NCBI GenBank assembly: GCA_029582155.1
Contig: CM055899.1
Span: 76,459,574-76,523,573 of the forward strand
Origin: Panopea generosa
Lineage: Eukaryota; Mollusca; Bivalvia; Adapedonta; Hiatellidae
Direction of reading: 5' to 3'
Length of the DNA: 64,000 nucleotides
Part shown: positions 1-10,656 of the stretch, piece by piece
Layout of the letters: each line of letters opens with the position of its first letter
How positions within the stretch are numbered: the stretch's first letter is position 1
Notes under the pieces: model-generated
Databases searched by the model: none
What the model was told of the DNA's origin: nothing
The model's input: the letters and a program-made list of their open reading frames with translations, nothing else
Made by a program: the position numbers and the translations under genes

Positions 1-10
1 GAACTTAAAC

Positions 11-495
11 TTATTTGGTCTACGGATATAATGCTTATGAATATATTTGCATCTAAGTTCATGGTAAATAGGACATAGTTATACAAAATGAAATTCGTCT
101 TCAATTTCAGCACTGTCACACATCTGGCAAACCCTTTCATGTCGTTCAAGTCTTTCTCTTGAATCCCTTCCTGTTTCAATTCTTAAATTATGAGAAAATA
201 TGCGTAATCTTGTAATACAACTTCGAAACTTTCTGGTGCTTAACATATTTAAATATTGTTCATATTCAAAGTTTGTTTTAAAAAATTTGTATAATGTTAA
301 TACTCTATTTGATTCTAGATCTGAACTCCATTTTTGAACAAAACTATCCACAAGTCTTTGTTTGAATAACGTTGTAAAGTGTTTGTGATTTAAAGACATA
401 GGATTATTCCATACATACATGAAACTATTTTCGAGTAAAATAGATTTTACACGATACACCCAACTTTTACAACCTTTCTCGCAATACTCTGACAT
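11..495 (-). pseudogene. LINE ORF2 C-terminal domain
   Basis: A 138-codon frame reading KSWVYRVKSILLENSFMYVW, then FKQRLVDSFVQKW, RIFSHNLRIETGR, and RVCQMCDSAEIEDEFHFV. This is the typical tail of LINE ORF2 proteins, ending in a Cys-x2-Cys knuckle followed by EDEFHF. One in-frame stop follows; the next codons still read CPIYHELR and then RPNKFK toward position 1, so the domain continues past the stop and probably off the window. Confidence 0.8.
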
Positions 496-499
496 ATAT

Positions 500-1640
500 A
501 CAAATGCATAGACTTCAGAAACAAGGAGTCAACAAAAAGTGGTTGAAGAGTATCAAAACGTAACACATTATTTTAAACTTATTTGATAACATTAAACAGC
601 GTTACTAAAGCGAAATGTATACAACCAATAAAATAAAATGTGATGTGCACATTCGATGCCCATATAAAACGTTCGCGGTAACTCGGAGTATACTAGTATG
701 TAACACCCATGTCTCTCAAATTTAACTCCTACGTTCTTCCTCAAACCTCACTGAGGATTTAGTATTAACTCCTCAACTCTACACTTCTAATACATAGAAT
801 TTAGAAACAAGGAGTCAACAAAAAGTGGTTGAAGATTTGACATAATAAGGGGTGTAACAGATCACATAGAAATAATGGGAAAAAAACATATAAAATAAAG
901 GCAATTAATGTTTTATTTACTCATTATACATGTTCGAACTCATCTTATTATAAGTATGTCTCAAAACAATGTCTACATTTAAATAAAGCTTATAATTTAC
1001 TTAACATATCAGTTATACAGACAAAAGCAGAGTAGACCCAACTGTTTCGGAAGCTGATTGTTAGTGTATGTAGTCATATAGCGGGATATATACATTTTCC
1101 AGATTGTCAAGTGCAGTCCTGCAAATATATACTTTACAGGTGTACAAATTTATGGGGACTATATTTCTAACTTTTTTGTGTCTCTGTCATCATGCTTTCC
1201 ATGTTTTCTCTATGTTCTCCAGCATATCAATATACTTTTGATTGGATTGGATTCTTCTGGTTTACTGTGCTGGTTTTATATTCTGGTTTACAGTGCCGGT
1301 TTTAGCTTCTGGTTTTCAGTGCTGGGTTTATTCATACAGTCCATTCCCACCCTATAATGAAAGATACAAATATTATTCAATATTCTAAAATATTGACAAT
1401 AAATTGTTATACATAATACTATGTTCACATGTCTATAAAATTATGTTAATAAGGTGTAATACGGTAACACAAATTGTTTCACTTCTCTTTCTTTATATAA
1501 AATAATATGTTGTTACATGCTGCGGTTTATGCATATATTAAAGAAAAAATAGATGTTTTTAAAATTTGTATTTATTTCAAATAAAAAAAAACAATAATAA
1601 GATATTTAAAATTCATAACAATAATAGATAGATATGTAAA
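500..1640. other. Insertion of about 1.1 kb interrupting the LINE C-terminal region
   Basis: LINE protein similarity stops near 1640 and resumes at 495. In intact relatives only a few dozen residues separate these points, so about 1.1 kb looks foreign. The block holds a direct repeat of about 40 bp (AACAAGGAGTCAACAAAAAG at 518 and again near 806) and a short tandem repeat at 1258-1330 (unit TTCTGGTTTACAGTGCYGGT-like). No open frame or terminal inverted repeat was recognised. It could be a non-autonomous element or diverged LINE sequence. Confidence 0.5.
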
Positions 1641-3590
1641 CATGATAATATTTTCAGTCATTAGTATCTTAAACCAATACTTAATAATTTTGACATATCT
1701 ATTTATATACAATGGATAGCGTCCTTATTCCCCATAAACACCTGCATTTAACACCTAAGACTTGTTTGCAAAATTTAAAGTGCAGACGCTCAATATCTTT
1801 TGATTGAGTAAAACCCCATATTTCGCTAGCATAGTTAAGTATAGACGTTACAAAAGCGTCAAATAATTGCATGGATGTCTTTGGATTCAAATCATACTTT
1901 TTTACCTTTGAGAATAAAAGGTTCATGGCCTTGATCGCTTTGCCGCATGTTGCTTTTTGATTCAGTACAAAAGAGCCTGTATTATTAAAAATAACACCTA
2001 GGTAATTAAAGTCGTCGACGACTTCCAAAATATTACCGTTATACGGCCATTTTTCATTGATATTTACCCTACCTCTTTTACGGAATACTACTATTTTAGT
2101 TTTCTCTGTATTTACCTCTAATCCCCATTTTTCACAATATTCGTGTAAAGTGTTTAGGCTGTTTTGGAGATCTGCTATACTCGTACCTACTAGGACCATG
2201 TCATCGGCGAATAATAGCAGTATAAGTGTTATGTCATTAACTGAAATACCACTTCCAATATTGCTTTGTAAATAAATTTCCAAGTCTTCAAGGAAAAACG
2301 CGAACATTATAGGGGAGGCTATTTCTCCTTGCTTTAACCCGACCGATATATCGAAAAGATCAGAAAATGTACCGCTATGTTAAATGCACGATTTAACGAT
2401 AGTATACATTGCGCGAATGATTTTAAGCATTTACCGTTAAATCCGAACTTGTGAAATTTAAGCCATAGCATATTCTTATTTATATAATCGAACGCCTTGC
2501 GGAGATCAATGAATGCACAGTACAGACGATTTTTATTGTTTAGTATTTTTTCTATAATGTTTTGTTAAATAAATACCGCATCAACAGTAGATTGAACCTG
2601 AATTGTGCGTCAGTTATGATAGCATTACTGTCGCACCAAGATACAATACGCTTATTTAATATGCTGGTAAAAAGTTTTCATATGCTGCTGATAAGTGTTA
2701 TCCCTCTGTAATTATTAACACCATGTTTGTCTCCTTTTTTTCAATAATGGTACAATATAACCTTTGGTCTATTCCTCAGCGAAACAGCCCGAGTCGAATA
2801 TTGCATTAAATACATCGGTTATATGGCCCGCTAATATATCCCATGTAGACAAGAAGTATTCATTTAAAATACAATTGCAAGAAGCTACCTTATTTTTGCT
2901 TAGGGATCTCATAACTGTCTCCACCTCCGATATAGTTATAGGTTTATCTTATTCATCATAAACAGGATTGTTGTCATCAAAATTGTGATTTTCGTTAAAC
3001 AAATCTGGTTCATCACTTTTTGAGGTCTTTATTTCTTGAAATAAGTTGAGAAAATAATTGTGAAAATTGTCTATTTTGATATTTGAATTGCTTGTTCTGT
3101 TTTTCGAGAATAACTTCCAAAAATCGCGTGGTTTCGATTTGCGCATGTTTTCTTTAGCTTTCCTTTGTTTAAATTTGTATGCACGTCGTTTTTTCTTGAC
3201 AAGACATTTATAATTAGATTTACGGTCAGCCAGTTCTATTCTATTAACGTGTGTTTTATTTCTATTAAAATTGAATAACGCATCTTATTAAAGTTGCTAA
3301 GTAATTTTACAGTCTTCATCAAACCATTTGGTAGTGTCCGAGTGTGTAGGCACGAATCCATTTTTGATATTTAATTACTTTTTAAATAATGGGCCCCCTT
3401 TGTCATTAAGAATACAGGTAAAATGTGTAACAGCTTTGTCTATATTGTTTGGCTCTTGAGTATTTATGTTGTTTATACTTTTGTTAAAACTTGGTAAAGC
3501 GCCAATTATTCTGTTACGAATCAACTGTCTGTAATCGTCATTCCATTAAACAGATTCATTATTTATCGAATTATTATTAATATTGAACAT
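1610..3590 (-). pseudogene. LINE reverse transcriptase domain, frameshifted
   Basis: The best-kept part is a 202-codon frame at 1699-2307. It contains LLLFADDMVLVGTS (the catalytic F-A-D-D box), WGLEVNTEKTKIVVFRKRGR (RT motif D region), NYLGVIFNNTGSF (motif E) and the thumb segment ending KQVLGVK. Upstream, at 2310-3560, fragments such as RKSKPRDFWKLFSKN (2949-3146) correspond to the endonuclease-RT linker and N-terminal RT, but stops and frameshifts are frequent. Below 1730 a frameshift leads into VYGE-stop-GRYPLYINRYVK and IIKYWFKIL down to about 1640, which continues the LINE protein. The role in an intact element is copying its RNA at the nicked target. Confidence 0.88.
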
Positions 3591-4140
3591 TTTCCCCTTT
3601 ATAGTAAATAGTAGCGGTGCATGATCGCTAAATTCTGTAAACTGACCTACTAAAAAAAATATCTTATAACGGTGAAATCCCTTTCCTTTAATAAGATGTA
3701 ATCTCTCACGTTAGATGCGTTTCTGTTAACATAGGTATATGCCCCCACTCCATGATCCGCTCCTAATCTACCATTCGCTATACGTAATGACGTAGATTTA
3801 CAAAGGTCTAGTAATTTAATGCCTTGGGCGTTACATTGGCTATCTTGTGAGAAGCGTTCTAAAGGAGTATCTGGTAGGTAATTACTTGAATGGAATTCAT
3901 CAATAGCCCTATCGAACAGAATGTGATCTCTTTTATTTGAAACTCGCGCATTACAATCACCAGAAATAATAATAACCCGCCCTAAGGTTCATAATGATTA
4001 ATGTCATTTTGTAGTATTTGGAACAGATCTGCATCAACGTTATTAAAAGCAGGCGAGTCCTCACCCCACATATATACTCCACATAAAAATATATCATCAT
4101 CATTATCAAAAAAAAGTTTATCAAGTTTTAACCATACCAT
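3590..4140 (-). pseudogene. LINE endonuclease domain, frameshifted
   Basis: Minus-strand translation across several frames gives the core of an APE-type endonuclease. LWGED-like and FQILQNDINHYEP segments lie at 3980-4185, then SGDCNAR (the GDFNAR box) near 3940-3965, RLGADHGVGAYTYVN near 3740-3780, and FSDHAPLLFTI near 3615-3645, where SDH is the catalytic Asp-His box. The pieces are in the right order and spacing for a LINE endonuclease, but frameshifts at about 3975 and 3655 break the chain. This domain nicks target DNA in target-primed reverse transcription; this copy cannot be functional. Confidence 0.82.
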
Positions 4141-4960
4141 AGTATCAAATTGATTTTTGACAATAGAAACACCGTTTTTAACCACATTTTTATATATATT
4201 ACAAGACCACCGCTATTTCGTTTTGCTCGTTTATGTCTAAATTTACTGTAAAAGTTGTAACATGAATATTCTGGTAAATCTATTTCACTATCTTTGGATG
4301 TCCAAGATTCTGACAGAATGATACTGTCATGCTTTAATAAAATATCTGCAAAATCACTGTTTTCTTTTTTACTGTCCGTTAAACCGTTTATGATCCAAAC
4401 AAGAAGACTGAGTTCACTCTGGGTACCATCCTTTGCTCTCACTGGTTTTCCGTTTATGTACAGTGTGTCGTAGCTGATCAAGGCGCGGAGATCATCCTGT
4501 TTGGCCTGTTTGAGCTGCGGGGCTAGTTTTCGTCGTTTGTTAATAACTTCCGGCGGGAATTCTTCATGTAAGAAGAAACTGGTTTTATCTAATTTCATAT
4601 GCAGCATGCGCACCATTTCACGATCCGGGAACGCCTGGAACTTGCACACAATTTTACGCGTGTAGCGTGGGGAAGGGACTCCAATTTTATGTACACGCTC
4701 CATTTTTAAGGACTGTGCAAGTTCGAGTTTCTCGCATAAAAAGCATCTCAGTTTCTCTTCGGTTTGCTCGGGCCGTTCATTTTCAGATTCTTGTATTCCA
4801 CCGAATATTAGATTATTTCGCATTGATTGCGACTGCATATAAACCATGGTGTCTTTCAGTAGCCATATCTTTTTTAATTCCTTGTCGAAACCATCGGCCT
4901 TTTTCTCCAATGAGTCTAACGCTGAGAGTATACGTAATTGTAACCGAGTTTACACAGAAC
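4128..4960 (-). pseudogene. LINE ORF1-like protein running into the endonuclease N-terminus
   Basis: A 260-codon open frame on the minus strand, whose frame continues past its first Met to about 4950. The first ~170 residues look like an L1-type ORF1 RNA-binding protein: MRNNLIFGGIQESENE near residue 30, a basic RVHKIG stretch, RKIVCKF, and LYINGKPVRAK near residue 150. It then passes without a stop into VWIINGLTDSK and LSESWTSKDSEIDL, which match the start of the APE endonuclease (WNINGL box and the catalytic Glu of the E-x-W box). ORF1 and ORF2 normally use separate starts, so the read-through is either a fusion by deletion or a natural overlap. The frame ends at 4128, where the endonuclease continues in another frame. 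Confidence 0.8.
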
Positions 4961-6065
4961 GATGCGTTATATACAAATTGATTCACTTTATACTATTTTG
5001 TTAAACATTAATAAACAAAATAAAATGAACGGTATATTACTTAAGGTAACTTTATATATTAGATACGTGATTTCTGAAAGTTCAACGTTCGCTGATATTT
5101 TCTGCATTAACCTGACACCCCTTTTGTCGTAGATAAATAAAACCAAATATACAGCGTCGTAGATAGACGATACCATTATAGATACGGGGGAGGGGGTGGG
5201 GTGTTATCTTTAAATAACCAACGTATGATTAGAATACTATTTTGTAAAATCTAATGAAACTATTTGCATAAGAACATTTTAAAAAACAACTGCTTTTTTA
5301 TGTAATATACACAATGCTTCCATCTTTTACTTTTTTAGTTTCAATCCCATCTAACGAAGTAGAAATTAAAGCCAATACCGTTCGGCCATTTCCGTTTAAG
5401 ATCGTTTGTGATAACTACAACTTATATACCGTTTTCGTTCGCCTTCGGCGATTATCGGTTTCTTCGTATTGGATTTCCGCAAAATTGTGTCCATTTTCTG
5501 CAAAAATGTGTCCATATTTTCAACCTATTTTAGCTCCTATTATACTACCAATCCTGGCACTTTATGGGAATTTAATCTTCTTTATTGAACCAAGTCTAAT
5601 TATTTTGAATTTGCATTACACAATGGTTCAAATTGAATATTATTTTTACACAAATGAAAATAATGAAAAATGAGAATATTTTTTATTTTCCACAAGTATT
5701 CCCGTGTAATCTTGATTTGTACAAATTCCAAACCCCAACTCAAGGGAATGATTGTAACCATGCATGAAAATTTAAAAAAAAAGTCTCCATATTATTCAAG
5801 TTTTTAAGTGCAGCTTCAGCTTCGATTGTCAAATAATCATACTTTTGTGAATTAATGTTGAGTTCATTCATGTCCTGGGTAGATCCGGTATTGGGTGTTG
5901 ATTTAAAGAGGCCAGCAGATCAAACTTGCAACCCATGGCTTGATAGACACCTACCTTGGCTACGTTTCACAAAATAACTTTTATGTTCAAATATGTATCA
6001 ATATTTAAAATGATTATATTTCCAGAAAATATATCTTTTTAATGAGTTTTAACGCCATTTACAAC
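4960..6065. other. Intergenic, no gene recognised
   Basis: AT-rich sequence. A G-rich patch lies near 5187-5200. The open frames of 60-120 codons here show no domain I recognise and no convincing splice context. Confidence 0.5.
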
Positions 6066-6069
6066 ACAT

Positions 6070-6215
6070 TCAGGTTATATAATGGCATAAAAAGTTTTAT
6101 TGGTGAAGGAAGACCTCAGAAGAATCGCATGAATGTTTCGCATGTAACTGGCCAACTTTCTCGCATGAAGTTTTTGGAGCAAACGTGACTCTAAACGACG
6201 ACCATAGCGGTGAGA
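6070..6215 (-). mobile_element. tRNA-derived SINE, family B, decayed copy
   Basis: It matches the body shared by copies at 35668, 38378, 38571, 50348 and 63052. On the minus strand it has a TTTTTGGAGC..ATG-like block, a CAGTTACATG segment, and CTCAGAATGA..GTCTTCCT...ACCAATAAAACT near the 3' end. The tRNA-like head is mostly lost. Confidence 0.65.
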
Positions 6216-6219
6216 GATA

Positions 6220-7140
6220 GGAAAATGATATTCTGCATAAGCCAACTCTGGGTTCATTTGGATGAGTATTGACAATTTATGAATATTTTTTGTTTTGTTT
6301 ACGTTGATATTTGATATATGGCTATAAACACGCAAATGCGGTTTTATGTCTTATAAAGTATATGTTTGTTTGTTGGTGACTATGTTTTTTATGTGAAATG
6401 ATTCATCATCTATAACATTTTTTTTAAATTCTTTAACCGAATTTATTATTTAAAGTAAACTGTGATTATTTTTTATGGCTTTATGCAACAAAACAAATTA
6501 AACAGTAATACAACTGGTCAGTCATGATATAATAACACCATAAAATAGTAGTCAAGAGTTTCATAACAAATATAACATGATGCAATTATTCATAAAATGG
6601 GACTTGCATTATTTATACCCAAATCAATTTGAGTGGAAACTGGCTTATTTATGTACTAGTTTTGCAATGACTTTTGGTTCATGCTTAGTTCAAATGACTT
6701 TTTCAGAATTATTGTTTCACAACAATTTTTTTTTTTAAAACAGCCAGTGAAAACAGGATTATATTTATAATTATTGTGCAGTGCTTAAATTTAGCTTCAA
6801 GATGCATCCTTATAGTACAATGAAGTACATCCATCTTTAAGATGGAAAATGTTGGTTCAATACCAACTAAGGATATCTGTTAAAGGCTTCTTACTATGCA
6901 ATGCAAATATGTTTTAAATTAATGAAATGAAGGTTGAAAAATTGTTTTGATCTGTAATTTGGGGAATGTATATTTCAGGAAGGAGAGAACAATTTTGAGT
7001 TTTCATGACAGTTAATGAGATACTTTAGGCTAGTTCAATGTCTGTGAAGGATGTTATATACAGAATGAATTAACATTCATGTAATAGTTATGCCTGATAG
7101 AATTAAGTGTTTATGTTGTACAATGATTGAAAGTGTTGAA
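6220..7140. other. Intergenic, nothing recognised
   Basis: AT-rich DNA without a supported gene or repeat. Confidence 0.5.
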
Positions 7141-7142
7141 GT

Positions 7143-7222
7143 CTTCACCAGGACTTGAACCTGGAGCATTTTTCATATAGAAAAGTGTGCTACATTACAC
7201 TATAAAGATGTACTCAACACCA
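7143..7222 (-). mobile_element. tRNA-like sequence (SINE head or tRNA pseudogene)
   Basis: The minus strand carries a B-box-like AGGTTCAAGTCCTGG preceded 40-50 bases earlier by an A-box-like TATAGTGTAATGTAGCAC. The acceptor stem does not pair well, so a functional tRNA is unlikely. Confidence 0.45.
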
Positions 7223-7224
7223 GG

Positions 7225-9734
7225 AACCATATGTATATAATTATGTATTGTGTTATAATTTAAGCTGAATATATAAAGAAACAGCCCAAACTTGAGAATG
7301 AATGCAAGTGTATTATATTAATTATACTAATAATATTACTAGTTAATTATACTAGTAAACAAACCTCTGTCAGGTTCCTCTCTTAGACTAATGTTTAACT
7401 TTTCTTATTTCTACATCAACATTTTGGGACTGATTTTGAGTCCCAGCTGGTTTGGAACTGTTTGGGAAACTATTTGTTGTCTCGGTTGGAGCAATTGGCA
7501 ATATACACAGGCATGTTTTGCACTTTACAGTTGATGTCATTTAACTAAAATAACTTGTCACAAGACCTCTTGTTGGGCTGGGGGGATATTGTGATGTACA
7601 GTTCTTTCATGGCATTTGATATCCGATATGATTCCATTGATTTCCCCCACTTCAATCAGCTGTGAGAAACGAAAGAAAATGATAGATACTGTCAGGGTTC
7701 TCCATAGGAAGGAATGCAAGCACTAGCCTAGTAGGATAGGAACGCGTAAATATTTTCAACACATTTTCAAGCTCTGTGTTCGCTAATAAAACTTATTAAT
7801 CAGGTAAAGTCATCATAAATAATGATTTTTATTTTAAGCATTACAGTGAGAAAATATATGCAAAGAAAAATAATGATTTAGAAGAAAGTAAGCTTTAGCA
7901 ATATTCTGTTAAAGACTGTAAGTGCTAGGTGAGTACCATTTCTGATAGTCGAATGCTGGGGTGCCCCTGTGCTTAAATGACCTGTGAAGAAGCCTGAATA
8001 TCTTATATAAATCATCAGAGAGACTGTTGCAGGAAAGCTGTAGTTGCTTTATTGGGTTTACCGCAGCTTTCAATTGCGTATCAGTTATATCTTTACAGTG
8101 TCTACTTGAGACAGTATTCTGAGCTCTGCTATGCCACAATGGAGTTTCATGCCACAGATACGTATCCAGTTTAAATAATAAAACAATAAATGTTGTGGAA
8201 TTTACTAAAAGTTTACATACATAAATTTATCTGATGTACTGACTGATTTACAACAAAATTACTTTTCTGCACTTTGTTCCCCCACACTAAGAAAAAAATG
8301 CAATGTAGAAATTGATTAATAAAAATATAACAAGCATTTCAATTCACAAATATATATTTAATAGTAAAATAAATACTGACAGTGTAAATTTAGAAATTAT
8401 AAACTATTGGTAAATAAATTAAAGGGTTATACTCTCAAATTCATTTCAAACACAGCTACTTTAAGTTTACAAGGGGTATGTACCTGATATAACATATCTT
8501 AAACTGGTATCAACATTTACTGTTCAAGAATTAAAAAAAATCAATAGATGAGTATGGAAAATTATCAAGGCTACAAATTGACCAGGGCTAGGGTACGCAT
8601 AAACTAAGGCTAGGGTAGGAATCAACCAGGGCTAAGGTACGAAATGCCAAAGGTTGGGTACTAATCAACCAGGTTACGAAATGACTGTAATTCAAAGCAA
8701 TTAAGCAGTGTAGAGTCCAATAACACCCTTTGAACAATGTGACAACATGCGACCAATACACAATTTACAGTGTATATACCGCGACTACACTAGAGATCGC
8801 CGAGGTACTCTGCATGTAAGCTTATGCAGTAAACTTTACACAAATTAAAGAAGCGCGATAAAGGGGAAATTGAAGCACCGTGAACATTAATTAGTGAAAT
8901 AAGCCACTAACCACTCTTAGAGATTGAGATTCAAGCAACGCTGATCATATGTTAGATGTCGATGGCATAAAAATGACACAAAACATTCAGTTAATCAATT
9001 TCAACTTGGAACATCATATTTTTCATAATCAATCATAATTTCTATATTTACTGAAGCTGTATAGTTGGGATTTGGTGTAGTACTTAAACAGTTGCATTAA
9101 CACATGACGTTAGCAACTGCACTTTATTGAAATAACTGGATGTTTACAAAATGCATGAAATTAGAAACTTGTCTACATTTACGCGAAAACCAGGTACAGT
9201 CTGTGACAAAATTTACCTCTTGAACTTATAAACATTGAGTGGTCTATTCCAGCAGTTCCTGAACACAATATCAATCTGTTATATGATGGTCTCGAAATAA
9301 AACACCATGACCGCCTTCGGCTGTTCATGCTTTCTCCCATCAATTAACAGATTGTAGCGAGTATCATTAATCATTGTCATAAATATATATTGAATAATTT
9401 ACTACTTGTTAATTTTCAATAATTGCCTAAAAATATTTAAAATTTAATAATAAACACAAATAAAATAATACTTTTCAATGAAATAATTATAGCCTGGAAT
9501 TCTCACCTATCCACAATCTTCTTGCTGTATATTCGATTATCACACCTCGTTAATTGACGTGCGTGCCACATATCACTATAAAAAATTGACATCACCCTTA
9601 TATAAAATAAGGTAGACGAAACCACTCGTCTTTTCAACACTAAATTAAGGTAGACGAACCGGTAGGTAGACGAAACCACCATCACCCGTTCGTTCCTACT
9701 GTAAGCTAGCCTGGTTCTCGGACGGTAGGACTAA
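7225..9734. other. Intergenic; minor degenerate repeats only
   Basis: At 8580-8690 a degenerate tandem repeat of about 26 bp is built on CCAGGGCTAGGGTACG. At 8950-8995 a remnant resembles the 3' tail of SINE family A (GTCGATGGCATAAAAATGAC followed by an ATCAAT-rich tail). No coding exon was recognised. Confidence 0.45.
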
Positions 9735-9938
9735 AATGCGAAATGGAGTGTAAATTGCGAAATGGAGTATAAACTGCGAAATGGAGATATAAAATTGCTA
9801 TTTTGCTTTGTTTCTTAAATAAATCAATTAAACACAAATACAAATGCTATTATTGTTGTATGAAGATATGTTTGATGTGTCAAGTTAAAAAATAAAGTAA
9901 AAATAAATCGTTAATTCCCACACATATATATTATAACA

Positions 9939-9966
9939 GAGACATAGACGTATTATGTCTCTGATT
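9939..9966. repeat. Short perfect hairpin inside the element's left repeat
   Basis: CAGAGACATA pairs with TATGTCTCTG across an 8-base loop. It follows the left direct repeat; the copy near 14990 keeps only the GTCTCTG half. Confidence 0.6.
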
Positions 9967-10656
9967 ATAATATCACCAATACAATATCGATACCCATTAT
10001 AAGTATACTATAATATATATAGCTATCAAATATAATTCAACTTCATTAAAACAACAAAACTAAATTACTTCAATAAAGACTTGATTTAAATAACGTTACA
10101 GACACAGGATACAATGTGAAAAGTTTAATACCACGGCTCAAACAGCGAGAACCGTATTAGCCCAGTCAGCCTATAAGATATTTTGGTTCAACGTCAAACT
10201 AATTGCAAAATAATTATATCCTGAATTTTTGATAAGCTAAACGTATTAAAAAATTGGGTAAAAAAGTCTAAAAAAATCTAAATAGGGGAAAATTTTATAC
10301 TTCTAACCACCATATTTAAAGGAAATTAAAAAGAAAGTGCTGTTTTGACGGATACATTCATGTTATAAATTGCTTTTTGAAGTATTATATCAAAAGTATA
10401 CCTCCGAATCCGAAAAGGCTATCAATTTACTATTAGTATATAGTTCAGAACATGTTAAAGACCAATACATTTATACATTCTTACTTTGAACTGTTTCCGT
10501 CACTATCTAACATATTTGTTGTTCAGAATTCATCAAATAATAATTCAAATTTATGTATTGCTATTATAAGAGTTGATATAACCTGTCACAATCCCGGTTT
10601 TGCATGAGTTTATATGTCCTCACTTAGGTCTGTCTCAGATTTGTCACATTTGTTCA

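Larger units (their letters stand above)
1..4950 (-). mobile_element. APE-type non-LTR retrotransposon (LINE), decayed, 5'-truncated, running off the left edge
   Basis: Read on the minus strand from about 4950 to 1, the region carries in order an ORF1-like RNA-binding protein, an APE endonuclease, a reverse transcriptase and a C-terminal zinc-knuckle-like tail. This is the usual order of a two-ORF LINE. Every segment is broken by frameshifts or stops, so the copy is dead. ORF1 already lacks its N-terminus near 4950, consistent with 5' truncation. The 3' end is outside the window. The clade is not assigned: ORF1 looks L1/CR1-like and the RT box is FADD. A block at about 500-1640 does not fit the LINE protein and is listed separately. 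Confidence 0.88.
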
